Positions 9,890 to 21,858 are shown, counted from the first letter of the stretch. The stretch: DNA of 64,000 nt from Litorivicinus sp. (GCA_018401755.1 JAGYKJ010000003.1:1-64000); one strand, 5' to 3'. The notes: a model not told the origin generated them from the sequence alone. Numbers and translations are program-made.

Positions 9890-10644
9890 TGACGGACCAA
9901 GAGCTTCTATTATACGCGCGGCAAATTCTGTTGTCGGACGTTGATGTGGTCGGTCAGCTTCGTTTGAAGCAAGCACATGTCGTGATCTTGGGTTTGGGTG
10001 GGCTGGGGAGCCCGGTTGCGCTCTATCTCGCCGGTGCTGGCGTTGGTCACTTGACACTGGTCGATGGCGATCAAGTCGATATCACCAACTTGCATCGGCA
10101 AATTGCTCACGATCATGCGGCGGTCGGTCGTCATAAGGTGGCGTCAGCGTTGGAGCGCCTGCGTGCCATCAATCCGTGGATTAAGATTGAGACCTTCGCT
10201 GAGTATGTAAACGAGACAAACATCGCTGCTTTGATCGCAGGCGCTGACCTGGTGCTTGACTGCACGGATCGTTTTCAGACACGGTTTTTGATTAATCGAT
10301 TCGCGTGGGCTGCTGGAATTCCGGTTGTTCAAGCGGCTGCGTTGGGCTTGGAGGGCCAGCTCACGACGCTCGATCCTCGTGATCCCCAAAACCCCTGCTA
10401 CCAGTGTGTGGTCCCGGAAGTCGGTGAGACCGAGATGACCTGCGCCGAAACCGGTGTGTTGGGTCCGGTGGTTGGAACGATGGGAACATTGCAAGCCACT
10501 GAGGCCATTGGCGTGTTGTTGGGCTGGCCTGACCGAATGATCGGACGATTGATGCGATTTTCCGCAAAAACCATGCAGTGGCAGACCTTCAAGTACCGCA
10601 AAGATCCAGCCTGTTCGGTGTGTCAGGCCCCGTCATCCTCCTGA
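9886..10644 (+). CDS. moeB: MoeB/ThiF-family sulfur-carrier adenylyltransferase
   Basis: Activates the C-terminal glycine of a ubiquitin-like sulfur carrier (MoaD or ThiS) by adenylation. The ATG at 9886 overlaps the prmC stop; the track start at 9826 lies inside prmC. Present are the nucleotide loop GLGGLGSP (about 36-43), the DxxNLxRQ motif in DITNLHRQ, zinc-binding CxxC pairs (CYQC and CSVC near the end) and [19 protein letters not shown]. About 252 residues, without a rhodanese extension. MoeB fits the hemA-prfA-prmC-moeB context known from Pseudomonas, but ThiF cannot be excluded. The last 22 bases overlap gatB tail-to-tail. Confidence 0.88.
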   Translation: MMTDQELLLYARQILLSDVDVVGQLRLKQAHVVILGLGGLGSPVALYLAGAGVGHLTLVDGDQVDITNLHRQIAHDHAAVGRHKVASALERLRAINPWIKIETFAEYVNETNIAALIAGADLVLDCTDRFQTRFLINRFAWAAGIPVVQAAALGLEGQLTTLDPRDPQNPCYQCVVPEVGETEMTCAETGVLGPVVGTMGTLQATEAIGVLLGWPDRMIGRLMRFSAKTMQWQTFKYRKDPACSVCQAPSSS

Positions 10645-12080
10645 AGTTTTGCGATTAACACGGCATTGAGTTGTTGCGGATTGGCCTTGCCTTGACTCGC
10701 CTTCATGGTTTGACCGACGAAGAAGCCCAGCATTTTCGGGCGTTTTTCGTCAGCAGCCGCCCGATAGTTCGCGACTTGCTCGGGATGGCTCGCGAGGACT
10801 CTCTCCACAAGGGCTTCGATCGCCCCGCGATCGGTGACCTGTACCAGACCGCGTGCCGCAATAATGGCATCTACGGAGCCTTCTTGTCGCATCAGCCCCT
10901 CAAACACCGTTTTTGCCGTTTTTGAGTTCAAAGTTTGATCTGCGATCCGCACGATTAATTGTGTCAGAGCCGCTGGCTGCACGGGGAACTGTGTGATTGC
11001 GTGATCAGTTTGGTTGAGCTCCGATAACACCGTCCCCATCACCCAATTCGCAGCCAGCTTACCTTGCCCAGATTCCTTGGCGACTGCCTCGAAGTAATCG
11101 GCGATTTCACGGTCCGCGACCAGCACGGATGCATCGTATTCGGTGACGCCATAGTCACGCACGTAACGGACTTTGCGGGCATCCGGCAGCTCAGGCAAGG
11201 TGGCCCGACAGGCGTCAATGAATCCTGCATCCAAGACCACGGGGAGTAGATCTGGGTCTGGAAAATAGCGATAGTCGTTGGCTTCTTCTTTGGAACGCAT
11301 CGAACGCGTTTCATCGCGATCTGGATCATACAAACGGGTTTCTTGTGTGACCCGGCCGCCGTCGTCAAGCAGATCGATTTGTCGCGCGATCTCAGAGTTG
11401 ATGGCGCGTTCGACGAAGCGGAAGGAGTTGACGTTTTTGATCTCAGTGCGCGTGCCAAGTGTGTTGGTTCCGACGGGTCGGATCGAGACATTGCAATCAC
11501 AGCGCATCGAGCCCTCAGCCATATTGCCATCCGAGATTCCCAGATATCGAATAATAGAATGGATAATTTTGAGATAGGCGACGGCCTCCTTGGCGGAGCG
11601 GAGATCTGGCTCAGAGACAATCTCGAGTAACGCGGTCCCTGCCCGGTTCAAATCCACTCCGGTCATGCCATCGTAGGCGTCGTGAATACTTTTGCCGGCA
11701 TCTTCCTCAAGATGAGCACGTGTGACGCGGATGCTTTTCTCTTGTCCATCTTCGAGGACGATTGTCACTTGGCCTTGTTTCACAATGGGCGCGTCAAACT
11801 GACTGATTTGGTATCCCTTGGGCAGATCGGGATAGAAATAGTTTTTGCGATCAAAGGCGGAGTAAGTGCCAATCTCGGCGCCAATCGCGAGGCCAAACTT
11901 GACCGCCATCTCAAAGGCAGCCTGGTTGGGTACCGGTAATACGCCTGGCAGTCCAAGATCGATGGCCGATGCCTGTCGATTGGGTTCGGCGCCAAAGGTG
12001 GTGGATGCTCCTGAAAATATTTTAGAGGCGGTCGCAAGCTGGACGTGGACTTCGAGACCGATCACCGCTTCATAGCGCAT
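10623..12080 (-). CDS. gatB: Asp/Glu-tRNA amidotransferase subunit B
   Basis: tRNA-binding kinase subunit of GatCAB, which converts Glu-tRNA(Gln) and/or Asp-tRNA(Asn) to the amide forms. The 485-residue protein starts [17 protein letters not shown] and contains the kinase-core segments [17 protein letters not shown] and [13 protein letters not shown]; the C-terminal YqeY-like tail domain ends [15 protein letters not shown]. It follows gatA with a one-base junction. Its 3' end overlaps the end of the converging moeB gene by 22 bases. Confidence 0.97.
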   Translation of the reverse strand: MRYEAVIGLEVHVQLATASKIFSGASTTFGAEPNRQASAIDLGLPGVLPVPNQAAFEMAVKFGLAIGAEIGTYSAFDRKNYFYPDLPKGYQISQFDAPIVKQGQVTIVLEDGQEKSIRVTRAHLEEDAGKSIHDAYDGMTGVDLNRAGTALLEIVSEPDLRSAKEAVAYLKIIHSIIRYLGISDGNMAEGSMRCDCNVSIRPVGTNTLGTRTEIKNVNSFRFVERAINSEIARQIDLLDDGGRVTQETRLYDPDRDETRSMRSKEEANDYRYFPDPDLLPVVLDAGFIDACRATLPELPDARKVRYVRDYGVTEYDASVLVADREIADYFEAVAKESGQGKLAANWVMGTVLSELNQTDHAITQFPVQPAALTQLIVRIADQTLNSKTAKTVFEGLMRQEGSVDAIIAARGLVQVTDRGAIEALVERVLASHPEQVANYRAAADEKRPKMLGFFVGQTMKASQGKANPQQLNAVLIAKLQEDDGA

Positions 12081-13537
12081 TACAAACCCTCCGGATGATC
12101 GTGGTGCCAGGGTGTGACCTGTTGAACTTGATGCGCAACATTCAGAATTCGGGACTCTGCAAAATGCGGCGCCATCAGCTGAAATCCCACTGGCAGGCCA
12201 TCAATCCGTCCTGCCGGAAAGGAGCCACCGGGAAGGCCGGCCAGATTGGTGGCGACGGTGTAGATATCTTCGAGATACATCGCGACCGGATCTTGGGTCT
12301 TTGCCCCAATTGGAAAGGCAACTCCTGGTGTCGTTGGGCCTAAGAGAAGATCACATTGGGTAAATGCCTGCAAAAAATCCATCTTGATCAGGCGCCGAAT
12401 TTGCTGCGCCTTTTTGTAGTACGCCTCGTAATAGCCTTCGCTGAGCGCATAGGTCCCCATCAAAATGCGTCGCTTGACCTCGGATCCAAAGCCCTCGCCA
12501 CGTGAGCGCGTGTAGAGATCATTCAGATCTTTCGGATCCGCAGCACGATGACCGAAGCGAACTCCATCAAAGCGAGAGAGATTGGAGCTCGCTTCGGCAG
12601 GTGCGATCACGTAATACGCTGGAATTGCGTGATCAATGTGCGGTAACTCAACCTCAATCATCGCTGCGCCCAGGTCTGTCAGCGCCTGGATCACCGTGGT
12701 CAGACGGGTACGCATTGCGTCTGACATCCGATGGTCAAAAAAAGCTGTCGGTAACCCGATGCGTAGGCCTTTGAGCGGCGAGTCGAGTGCGTCCCGGTAG
12801 GACGGGACCAGATCGCGTGCGGAGGTTGAGTCTTTGGGGTCATGGCCTGCAATAACGGCCAGACCAATGGCTAGATCCGCGGCACTTCTCGCAATCAGCC
12901 CGCCTTGATCCAAACTGGACGCATAGGCCACCATGCCCCAGCGACTGACACGCCCATAGGTCGGCTTTAAGCCGCAGGTCCCAGTCAATGCGGCTGGCTG
13001 CCGGATGGAGCCGCCAGTATCGGTGGCGGTTGCCAAAGGCGTCAATCGGGCTGCGACGGCGGCCGCAGATCCTCCGGAACTTCCTCCGGGGACACGATCC
13101 AAGTCCCATGGATTTCGCACCGGCCCATAGGCTGAATTTTCGTTCGATGAACCCATCGCAAACTCATCCAAATTGAGCTTACCAAGCATGCTGAGCCCTG
13201 CTGCCTTACATCGCGTCACGACTTCTGCATCATAGGGTGCGACAAATCGACTGAGCATTCGGCTTCCGCAGGTTGTGAGTACGCCTTCAGTACAGAACAG
13301 ATCCTTGTGGGCAATGGGGATACCGGCAAGTTCAGTCGCTTCTCCGCGGGCTCTCAATTGATCAGCCCGCGCCGCGGCATCGAGCGCCAGTTCTGGGGTG
13401 ACCGTAATGAACGCGTTGAGCGCGCGATGTCGATCAATGGCATCAAGGTGTGCTTTTACTAACTCAGTGGCCGAAAAGGTGCCTGCGGCCAGTCCATTAA
13501 TTTGCTCGATTAAGCTCAGGGAATTGAGGGTGCTCAT
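12080..13537 (-). CDS. gatA: Asp/Glu-tRNA amidotransferase subunit A
   Basis: Amidase subunit that releases ammonia from glutamine and channels it to GatB. The amidase-signature catalytic triad is visible as K78 (PIAHKDL), S153 (GGSSGGS) and S177 (TGGSIRQPA). The 485-residue length is standard. It starts inside the gatC stop region with a four-base overlap and ends at the gatB start. The presence of GatCAB with a dedicated tRNA-Gln elsewhere in the window does not tell which tRNA is amidated; that depends on whether GlnRS and AsnRS are encoded elsewhere. Confidence 0.97.
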   Translation of the reverse strand: MSTLNSLSLIEQINGLAAGTFSATELVKAHLDAIDRHRALNAFITVTPELALDAAARADQLRARGEATELAGIPIAHKDLFCTEGVLTTCGSRMLSRFVAPYDAEVVTRCKAAGLSMLGKLNLDEFAMGSSNENSAYGPVRNPWDLDRVPGGSSGGSAAAVAARLTPLATATDTGGSIRQPAALTGTCGLKPTYGRVSRWGMVAYASSLDQGGLIARSAADLAIGLAVIAGHDPKDSTSARDLVPSYRDALDSPLKGLRIGLPTAFFDHRMSDAMRTRLTTVIQALTDLGAAMIEVELPHIDHAIPAYYVIAPAEASSNLSRFDGVRFGHRAADPKDLNDLYTRSRGEGFGSEVKRRILMGTYALSEGYYEAYYKKAQQIRRLIKMDFLQAFTQCDLLLGPTTPGVAFPIGAKTQDPVAMYLEDIYTVATNLAGLPGGSFPAGRIDGLPVGFQLMAPHFAESRILNVAHQVQQVTPWHHDHPEGL

Positions 13538-13821
13538 TCGACGACCCTCGGCACCAAAAACAGGCCATCGGCTTTTGCTGGTGCGTTGGCCATCAACGCA
13601 TCGCGGGCGTCGATGTCGGTGACTTGGTCGGCGCGCAATACTTGGGTGGCTTCCAATGGATTACCAAGTGGCGCGACACCTGTGGTATCAACGGTTGCCA
13701 TTGCATCGACAAGGTCCAAGATGGCATTGAGATCGGTGAGGGCTCGATCTGCCTCAGCATCGGACAAACCTAACCGAGCCAGTCGTGCGACGCGTGTGAC
13801 GTCATCGCGCGAAAGAGACAT
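13534..13821 (-). CDS. gatC: Asp/Glu-tRNA amidotransferase subunit C
   Basis: Small subunit that wraps GatA and GatB and stabilises the complex. The 95-residue protein has the family pattern: [18 protein letters not shown] at the start, a central dimer-like helix with [19 protein letters not shown], and [15 protein letters not shown]-like ending. The ATG at 13821 has GGAG upstream. It leads the gatCAB operon and diverges from mreB across a 120-base gap that must hold both promoters. Confidence 0.95.
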   Translation of the reverse strand: MSLSRDDVTRVARLARLGLSDAEADRALTDLNAILDLVDAMATVDTTGVAPLGNPLEATQVLRADQVTDIDARDALMANAPAKADGLFLVPRVVE

Positions 13822-13926
13822 AGTACACTCCGTAGAACAACCTGAATGAAGTGCACCATGCTAGCATAGGCTGTTGCTCGCGGAGCGCCTCAGATAGACT
13901 TCGCGTTCTGTAGATGAGACCCCTGA

Positions 13927-14979
<1,053 letters not shown>

Positions 14980-14993
14980 CCCAAGGGTACGTG

Positions 14994-15821
14994 ATGCGGC
15001 CACTGTTTTCCCAATCCAGTGTTGCCGCAGTGCGTCTTGCAATCGCACTGGTGACAGCGTTTGCGATGATGGTGCTCGACGTCCGCGTGGGTGCTTTGAA
15101 CGACGTCCGCCTTGTTGTTAAAACCTTACTGGTTCCGATTGAGGCGATTGCTTCGGCTCCGGTTGGAATGTTTGATTGGGCACAAGAAGTCACACGCAGT
15201 CGATCGAGTCTTGAACTTGATCGCGAGCAGTTGCAACTCGAGAATGAACGGTTACGTATTGAGCAACTGGAGCTTCAGTCTCTGCAAGCGGAAAATGCTG
15301 AACTCAGGCGGCTGCTTGATGTGAGCCAACGTCAGCCTGCTCGCTTATTGCAAGGGCAGGTGCAATCGATTTCCACCGACCCCTTTATTCACCAAGTCAC
15401 TATCAGCCGAGGCTCCAACGCCGGTGTGGAAGAGGGCTTTCCAGTGCTGTCAGCAGAGGGACTGGTGGGCCAAGTGATCGCGGTCTATCCCCACGCCGCG
15501 GACGTGTTGTTGATTTCCGATGGCCGGCACCAGATTCCGATTCAAGTGCAGCGCTCTCGAATCCGAGGGATTGCCCGTGGTATCGGACGATGGGATCAGC
15601 TGGAAATGGTCAATCTTCCCGAGACCGCAGACATTCAGGTTGGCGATATTCTGGAAACATCGGGGTTGGGTGGCCGCTATCCGCAAGGTATTCCGGTTGC
15701 CCGCGTGACTGGGGTGACCCAGTTGTCGGGCCAGCCCTTTGCAAGGGTCATCGCTGAACCGCTGTCTGCCTTGAATCGCTTAAATTTGGTCATGATTAGC
15801 CTTGACTCGGAGGCGCCATGA
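14994..15821 (+). CDS. mreC: Rod-shape-determining protein MreC
   Basis: Periplasmic elongasome scaffold that activates PBP2/RodA. The ATG at 14994 follows AAGGG; the track start (TTG at 14976) is inside the mreB stop. About 275 residues: a short cytoplasmic tail, one membrane helix (AAVRLAIALVTAFAMMVL), a coiled coil rich in Glu/Leu (LEREQLQLENERLRIEQLEL-like) and two beta-barrel domains (ISRGSNAGVEEGFPVLSAEGLVG). Overlaps mreD by four bases. Confidence 0.95.
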   Translation: MRPLFSQSSVAAVRLAIALVTAFAMMVLDVRVGALNDVRLVVKTLLVPIEAIASAPVGMFDWAQEVTRSRSSLELDREQLQLENERLRIEQLELQSLQAENAELRRLLDVSQRQPARLLQGQVQSISTDPFIHQVTISRGSNAGVEEGFPVLSAEGLVGQVIAVYPHAADVLLISDGRHQIPIQVQRSRIRGIARGIGRWDQLEMVNLPETADIQVGDILETSGLGGRYPQGIPVARVTGVTQLSGQPFARVIAEPLSALNRLNLVMISLDSEAP

Positions 15822-16291
15822 GTTTTGTCGCCACCTTAATTTTGACCCTCATTTTGACGGCTGTGCCTTGGCCATTGGCTGGCTTGGGCGTGGTGCCCCA
15901 TTGGGGATTTTTATTGATTGCGTGGTGGGGCATCGCCCGCCACTATCAGTTTTCCATGATTTTGGCGTTTTTGGCCTCTATTCCCGTGGATGTGATTTAT
16001 GGTACGCCATTGGGGTTCCATGCCTTACTGTTTTCCGTGATGACGTACTTATTGACCTTATTTGGGACACGTGTTTGGCAAGTGAACTGGCTACGACAAA
16101 TGGTCGTGATCTTCCCGGTGTTATTGGTCATGATGTCATTGAGCTATTGGGCGCGCGTTCTCCTCGGCCAAGATGCCCACTACGGTGTTCTGTTTTTGCA
16201 GTCTGTGACCACTGCTGTCGCCTGGCCTGTCATGCGTTCATTGTATGATTGGGTCTACGATCACTCCCACCATCAAGCAGAAGGGACATGA
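15818..16291 (+). CDS. mreD: Rod-shape-determining protein MreD
   Basis: Small inner-membrane elongasome partner of MreC. The 157-residue protein is almost entirely hydrophobic with about five predicted transmembrane helices, beginning FVATLILTLILTAVPWPLAG. Sequence conservation in this family is weak, so the call rests on position, length and hydrophobicity. Its stop overlaps the maf start (ATGA). Confidence 0.92.
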   Translation: MSFVATLILTLILTAVPWPLAGLGVVPHWGFLLIAWWGIARHYQFSMILAFLASIPVDVIYGTPLGFHALLFSVMTYLLTLFGTRVWQVNWLRQMVVIFPVLLVMMSLSYWARVLLGQDAHYGVLFLQSVTTAVAWPVMRSLYDWVYDHSHHQAEGT

Positions 16292-16836
16292 TTCTTGCAA
16301 GCCAATCCCCTCGGCGGGCTGAATTACTGCGATTGATCACCCCTGACTTTGAGGTGATTCCCGCGGATGTGGATGAGACGCCATCTCCAAACGAACGACC
16401 TGACGCCTACGTCGAACGATTGGCATTGATGAAGGCTCAGGCCATTGCGTCACGCAACCCCACTCAACTTGTATTGGCCGCGGATACGGTCGTGATACAG
16501 GATGGAGAGTTGCTTGGAAAGCCACTCGATGAGGCAGATGCGATACGGATGCTCTGCCAGCTCAGTGGTCGAGCACACCAGGTGAAGACGGGTGTGGCCG
16601 TGATTCGTGGCCAACACGTGCGCTCAATTGTGGTAACAACACGGGTGGTGATGCGAGTGGTGACAGACCAAGAAATGCGAGCCTATTGGCACACTGGCGA
16701 GCCGCGCGATAAAGCGGGCGGCTATGGGATCCAGGGTCTTGCTGCGCGCTTTATCGCGTCAATCGAGGGGTCCTATACCAATGTGGTTGGGTTACCCTTA
16801 GTCGAAACAGAGGCTTTACTCAACGATGCGTCATGA
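16288..16836 (+). CDS. maf: Maf/YhdE-family nucleoside triphosphate pyrophosphatase
   Basis: House-cleaning pyrophosphatase; members near mreBCD act on dTTP and UTP. The start is ATG at 16288, overlapping the mreD stop; the track start at 16249 adds a tail lying in mreD. The 182-residue protein begins MILASQSPRRAELL, carrying the SxxR loop, and has AADTVV and GKPLDEADA in the expected places, then RDKAGGYGIQGLAA. Which nucleotide it prefers cannot be told from sequence. It overlaps rng by 11 bases. Confidence 0.94.
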   Translation: MILASQSPRRAELLRLITPDFEVIPADVDETPSPNERPDAYVERLALMKAQAIASRNPTQLVLAADTVVIQDGELLGKPLDEADAIRMLCQLSGRAHQVKTGVAVIRGQHVRSIVVTTRVVMRVVTDQEMRAYWHTGEPRDKAGGYGIQGLAARFIASIEGSYTNVVGLPLVETEALLNDAS

Positions 16837-18277
16837 AATCCTATTAAACGTCACGCCCTTGGAAACACGTGCTGCAGTGGTTGAGCAGGGGATGGTGCAG
16901 GAAATTGTGATCGAGCGTGCCAGCCACCGCGGTTTGGTTGGCAATGTGTATCTTGGTCGCGTGATTCGGGTCTTGCCTGGCATGCAAGCCTGTTTTGTCG
17001 AGGTTGGACTCGAGCGCTCGGCCTTTTTACATGCCAAAGATGTGGTAGTGGATGACGCCTTGCGTGATGAACCGATTGCCAAGCTGGTGCATGAGGGCCA
17101 AACCATTTTGGTGCAAGTGATCAAGGATCCAGTGGGTACCAAAGGTGCGCGCTTGACTGCTGAGATCTCATTACCCGCGCGCCATGTGGTTTTGATGCCC
17201 CTGGTCGAGCACATCGGGATTTCGCAGCGAATCGAGGACGAAACGACTCGGGAGCAATTAAAAGCGCTGGCAGTTGAGGCGCGTCAGCGTCTGGGTGTGT
17301 CCTATGGTTTGATCGTGCGGACCGCGGGGGATGGTCATACCCTGGCGGATTTCGAATCCGATTTGCAATATCTGCATCGCGTCTGGACCGAAATCATCGA
17401 AAAGCAGAAATCGGCAACAGCGCCGTGTTTGCTATTTGCGGATTTGCAGTTATCGCGGCGTGTACTGCGTGATGTGATTCGTCCTGAGACAGAGCGGTTA
17501 TGGGTGGACTCTCAAGAGACCTACCAGCAGCTGATTGAGTTCGCAGAGCGCTACATGCCGGATCTGCGCTCGGTGATCCAGCACTATACCGGTGACCGTC
17601 CACTATTTGATCTCTATCAGGTGGAAGATGAAATTGAACGAGCACTCGGTCGCGTTGTTGAGCTGAAGTCAGGGGGCTATTTAGTCATTGATCAGACCGA
17701 AGCCATGACGACGGTCGATGTGAATACCGGTCGGTATGTCGGCGCGCACACTTTGGAACAAACCGTGTTCAAAACGAATTTGGAGGCGGCGATCGCGATT
17801 GGTCGGCAACTTCGCCTACGTAATTTAGGTGGCATCATCGTGATTGATTTCATCGACATGATTGATCCAGAACATCAACGGACGGTGTTACGGACGTTGG
17901 AGCGTGCATTGGCCGATGACCCAGTGAAAACTCGGCTGTCAGATTTCAACGAAATGGGGCTGGTCGTGGCAACACGGAAGCGTTCACGCGAACGTCTCGC
18001 AGACCAATTGCTAGAAGACTGCCGAGTTTGCGATGGGACAGGTAAGATGAAGACCGCAGAAACGGTGTGTTATGCGATTTTCCGTGCGATTCTTCGTGAG
18101 GCACGCGCCTATTCTGCTGCACAAACGACTGTACTGGCGAGTCCGGCCGTCGTCGATCGACTGATCGATGAAGAGTCCGATGCGCTTGCTGATCTTGAAG
18201 CTTTTATCCATCGCCCAATCCGCATTCAAGTGGATCCTACATTCCGCCAAGATCAATTTGAGGTGGTATTGGCATGA
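16826..18277 (+). CDS. rng: Ribonuclease G
   Basis: Endoribonuclease of the RNase E/G family, involved in 16S 5'-end maturation and mRNA decay. At 483 residues it has only the catalytic core (S1 domain near residues 37-125, then RNase H-like and DNase I-like parts) without the degradosome-binding tail of RNase E. Visible are TTVDVNTGRYVG, the metal site region IIVIDFIDM and the zinc-link cysteines CRVCDGTG. It lies in the mreBCD-maf-rng run typical of gammaproteobacteria and overlaps yhdP by four bases. Confidence 0.95.
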   Translation: MRHEILLNVTPLETRAAVVEQGMVQEIVIERASHRGLVGNVYLGRVIRVLPGMQACFVEVGLERSAFLHAKDVVVDDALRDEPIAKLVHEGQTILVQVIKDPVGTKGARLTAEISLPARHVVLMPLVEHIGISQRIEDETTREQLKALAVEARQRLGVSYGLIVRTAGDGHTLADFESDLQYLHRVWTEIIEKQKSATAPCLLFADLQLSRRVLRDVIRPETERLWVDSQETYQQLIEFAERYMPDLRSVIQHYTGDRPLFDLYQVEDEIERALGRVVELKSGGYLVIDQTEAMTTVDVNTGRYVGAHTLEQTVFKTNLEAAIAIGRQLRLRNLGGIIVIDFIDMIDPEHQRTVLRTLERALADDPVKTRLSDFNEMGLVVATRKRSRERLADQLLEDCRVCDGTGKMKTAETVCYAIFRAILREARAYSAAQTTVLASPAVVDRLIDEESDALADLEAFIHRPIRIQVDPTFRQDQFEVVLA

Positions 18278-21200
18278 TGCGTATCGCGGCTATGACTCTG
18301 ACAGGATTGTTAGTCGTCTTGGCTGTGATTCAAGGCCTTGTCTTTGCCGCACTCCCCGCCCTGAATTACTGGCGTACCGATATTGAACAGGCGTTATCGA
18401 CGCAGTTGGCCGTGCCGGTCAAGCTGTCTGAAGTTGGCGTTCGCCTGTCATTTCGGGGGCCCTACGTCGAGGCATTGGATGTGGTTGTGGAGCAACCTTC
18501 TGTTCGGATCGAACTCAGGCGGCTCCAGGTGATTTTGGATCCATGGGCGAGTGTACAGGCCGGGGCGCCGGTGATTGCAGCTCTGGCCGTTGACGAAGGC
18601 TCTGCTGTTTGGTTGGGTCAAGAAGATGGCGCGAGCGAGGATCTTTGGCAATTGGCCGCGGCAACACTCGGTGCATTACAAACTGCGAGTGAGCGGATTG
18701 GTGCAGCCTCTATTGACGATTTTAGTGTCATTGCAGATGGATGGACATTAACCCGGTTGCACGTGAATTTGATTCCTGGACAAGGCCTCTTAGCTCGGGC
18801 GCGTTTGGACACTGAAGCGCAAACGGTCCCAGTGCGACTGGATTGGCGTTTTGCACCTAATCCAACCGCACCACAGGTGATTCATTGGGCCGTTGACGAT
18901 GCGCGTCTTCCTATCCCACTGACTGAAGAGTTCGATGTGTTTGTGGGTATTCAAAGTACTGGCTCATTGGTGATCGCTCCCAATGCGCCGGTGACAGGCA
19001 GTCTGTCGGTGCAGATGCGTGATCTTGACAATCTCGGGTTGAACACACGGTTCACAGCAATGGTTCAAGCGGAATCGCCAACGCGCTGGGCGTGGATGGC
19101 AGATCGGTTTGAGGCGGAACTACCCGGGATCACGATCAAAGGTCCCTTGCGTGGTCAGTGGGTAGGTGGGCAGTTGGACTTGGCTGTTGACCGGGTCGAG
19201 ATTGACGGTGGCGAGACTGTTCCATGGGTGGATCGCTTGCTTCCAGAGACTGCGTTGTCACGGCTGGTTCGATTGAATCAACCACGAATATCCATGTCCA
19301 ATGCGCACGCACATTGGACCACGGAGCAGGGTCTGTCGTGGCTCGCCGACGTTGAGACGGCAACGATTGGGGCGGGCCGAGGAATCCCCACCCTGGGACC
19401 GGTCATGGGGCAAGTCTATGCAGAGGGGCAATTCGGATGGTTCGACTTCAGAGGGCCTGATGCCACTTTTGCACTTCCTGAGATCTTCCCGACGCCTTGG
19501 CAGAATCACGCAGTCTCCGGGCGTCTCGTTTGGGCGCGTCAGCCGGATGGATTGACAGTGATTGGTCGCGATCTGCAGGTCACCGGTCAGGACCAGGATG
19601 TCCGTGGAGAGTTACTACTGGATCTGCCGCGTGCCCGCCAGCAAGGCCTGCAACTTGAACTCCAGGCGGATGCGAGTGTGGGGGCGATGCCTGGTTTGTT
19701 GCCCATGGATTTGGACGCCCCAGTCCAAGACTTTCTTCTCAAATCGATTCAGGATGCCGAGATCAAGGCCGGGCGAATTCACTATGCGGGCCCATTAGGG
19801 CCAACCGATCCAGTCAATCGGCGTGAATTGGTATTGGACTTCCCGGTGGCTCGGATTGACTTCCAGCCTTTGGCTGAGTGGCCCGCATTTGTTGGTGCGA
19901 CTGGGCTGGTGCGCTGGGCTAATCAGCGGGCCGAGGTCGAGTTAGTCGGCCCTGAATTTGGAACGCTTCAGGTGTCCAGGGTGGGTGCGCGACAGGATCG
20001 AGATGATGGTCGGTTGATTCATGTGGAAGGAACATTGGCAGGCAGTGCCGATGCTGTTCAAGCTATTTTGCAGTCCGCTGGGGTCAAGCCGGCTGCCTTG
20101 GGGCGCGACGTGCTGTTGTCGGGCGACCTTAAGGGTGCAGTGGCATTACAGATTCCGCTGGGCCAAGCGCCTCGCGGTTCTGTGACCATGCAGTCAACGA
20201 ATCTTCGGGTGGCCTTTGCTGGGTGGCCGCATGTGCTAACCGACGTCACTGGAACCGCTGAGTTTATCTTTACAAAAGGCCTGGTCGCCGAGGGTCTGCA
20301 AGCAAACTTATTGGGTGCACCCGTCATGATTGATGTGTCAGCCGTAGATGATCAATTCAAAGGGCGTTTGAACGGCGCCCTGACTGGTTCCCAAGCGGTG
20401 GCATTAGCAGGGATTCCAGTTCCAGAGGGCTTGCTCTCTGGAACGAGTGATTGGCGCGTGACCGTCGAGTCCAAGGATCGAGAACTGCAAATTGAAGCGG
20501 TGACCTCTGGACAAGGCTTAAAAAGCGATCTGCCACCGCCTTTGACAAAGTTGGATGCGGACTCTGATGGCTCAATTCGGGTTCAAATCGCGCGCCGTGA
20601 GGGTGTATTTGAGGTCGAGGGCGCGGTGTTTGATCGGGTGCGTTTCTCCGGTGATCTTGCTGCTGACCCTGTGACGCTTGAGGTTCAGGCGAGTGAGATT
20701 GACTTACTGGGTTGGGCTGGTTTCGGCGGGACCGGCGATGCCACGAATCTTACGATCATGATGACACTCGAGCGCGCTTTGTTGGGTGAGACACCGCTTG
20801 CAATTGATGCACTTCGATTTGAGCGGACGCCACGGTCACTGGTTGTGCGCATTGATGGTGAGGATCTCAGTGGGACGATCTCCCGTGCTGGTCAGGATCC
20901 TGTGAGTATTCGTTTAGATCGCATCAGGCTTCCAGAGGGCGGCGAGTTTCTTGATCCACCGGGCGACGATCCACTTGCACGCTTTGACCCAGGATCGCTG
21001 CCGCCCTTAGCTGTGGCCATCGAGCTGTTGGAGCGTGGCACTCAACGCTACGAGCGACTGTATTTGGATATTCGGCCAGGTCCCGCTCGGCTGGATGTCA
21101 ATAACCTGAGTTTCGTGCGTAAAGCACAACTATTCACAGGTGAACTTGCCTGGGATGAGGGTGAAGGCGGTGCTCGTTCAGCACTCATTTTGCGGGCACA

Positions 21201-21858
21201 AGGCCCTGATTTGGGGAATTTCCTGCGGGTCAACGAAAGCCAGGCGCTGTTGGAAGCCAAGCGAGGTCAACTCACCATGTCAGTGCAATGGGCAGGCTCT
21301 CCGTTGGCATTTTCACCCCTGACCGCTGAGGGGGAGATTTCTCTGTCCTTGGAGGATGGTCGATTTTTGGAGTTGGGTAATACAGCAGAGGTACTGCGGC
21401 TATTTGGAATCCTCAATATCGAGACGCTAACGCGTCGATTACGGCTGGATTTTCTGGATCTGGTCAAGCCGGGTGTTGCCTTCGATGCGGTCAAGGCCCA
21501 GGCCCGTTTGGGAGACGGCGTGTTGCGTCTGAATCCAGCCCTTGAGATGCAGGGCCCAGCGTCCAGTTTCCGTTTGACCGGTGATGCGGATCTGCGGTCG
21601 AAGACACTGCAACAGCGATTGGCGGTCGATATCCCATTGACTGGAAACCTTCCTCTGGCCAGTGTGCTACTGGGCGCTCCGCAGATCGGAGGTGCAATTT
21701 ATTTTGTTGAGAAAGCCTTTGGTACCAAGATCATTCGGGTGGGTAAAACCGAATACGCAATTGAAGGTGCCTTTTCAGACCCCAAGATAACCCTTATTCC
21801 GCCTTTCACGAAACCCAAGGAGACCCCCAATGCACAGTCCAATCGCGACCCTCAATGA
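18274..21858 (+). CDS. yhdP: AsmA-like envelope protein YhdP
   Basis: Very large AsmA-like (DUF3971) protein of 1194 residues, close to the roughly 1270 of E. coli. An N-terminal transmembrane helix (TLTGLLVVLAVIQGLVFAAL) is followed by a long beta-rich periplasmic body with the conserved AsmA-like C-terminus (LRLDFLDLVKPGVAFD, IGGAIYFVEKAFG). YhdP, TamB and YdbH are thought to bridge the periplasm and move phospholipids to the outer membrane. Placed after rng and overlapping tldD by 29 bases. The nitrilase gene that, as I recall, separates yhdP and tldD in Pseudomonas is absent. Confidence 0.93.
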   Translation: MMRIAAMTLTGLLVVLAVIQGLVFAALPALNYWRTDIEQALSTQLAVPVKLSEVGVRLSFRGPYVEALDVVVEQPSVRIELRRLQVILDPWASVQAGAPVIAALAVDEGSAVWLGQEDGASEDLWQLAAATLGALQTASERIGAASIDDFSVIADGWTLTRLHVNLIPGQGLLARARLDTEAQTVPVRLDWRFAPNPTAPQVIHWAVDDARLPIPLTEEFDVFVGIQSTGSLVIAPNAPVTGSLSVQMRDLDNLGLNTRFTAMVQAESPTRWAWMADRFEAELPGITIKGPLRGQWVGGQLDLAVDRVEIDGGETVPWVDRLLPETALSRLVRLNQPRISMSNAHAHWTTEQGLSWLADVETATIGAGRGIPTLGPVMGQVYAEGQFGWFDFRGPDATFALPEIFPTPWQNHAVSGRLVWARQPDGLTVIGRDLQVTGQDQDVRGELLLDLPRARQQGLQLELQADASVGAMPGLLPMDLDAPVQDFLLKSIQDAEIKAGRIHYAGPLGPTDPVNRRELVLDFPVARIDFQPLAEWPAFVGATGLVRWANQRAEVELVGPEFGTLQVSRVGARQDRDDGRLIHVEGTLAGSADAVQAILQSAGVKPAALGRDVLLSGDLKGAVALQIPLGQAPRGSVTMQSTNLRVAFAGWPHVLTDVTGTAEFIFTKGLVAEGLQANLLGAPVMIDVSAVDDQFKGRLNGALTGSQAVALAGIPVPEGLLSGTSDWRVTVESKDRELQIEAVTSGQGLKSDLPPPLTKLDADSDGSIRVQIARREGVFEVEGAVFDRVRFSGDLAADPVTLEVQASEIDLLGWAGFGGTGDATNLTIMMTLERALLGETPLAIDALRFERTPRSLVVRIDGEDLSGTISRAGQDPVSIRLDRIRLPEGGEFLDPPGDDPLARFDPGSLPPLAVAIELLERGTQRYERLYLDIRPGPARLDVNNLSFVRKAQLFTGELAWDEGEGGARSALILRAQGPDLGNFLRVNESQALLEAKRGQLTMSVQWAGSPLAFSPLTAEGEISLSLEDGRFLELGNTAEVLRLFGILNIETLTRRLRLDFLDLVKPGVAFDAVKAQARLGDGVLRLNPALEMQGPASSFRLTGDADLRSKTLQQRLAVDIPLTGNLPLASVLLGAPQIGGAIYFVEKAFGTKIIRVGKTEYAIEGAFSDPKITLIPPFTKPKETPNAQSNRDPQ

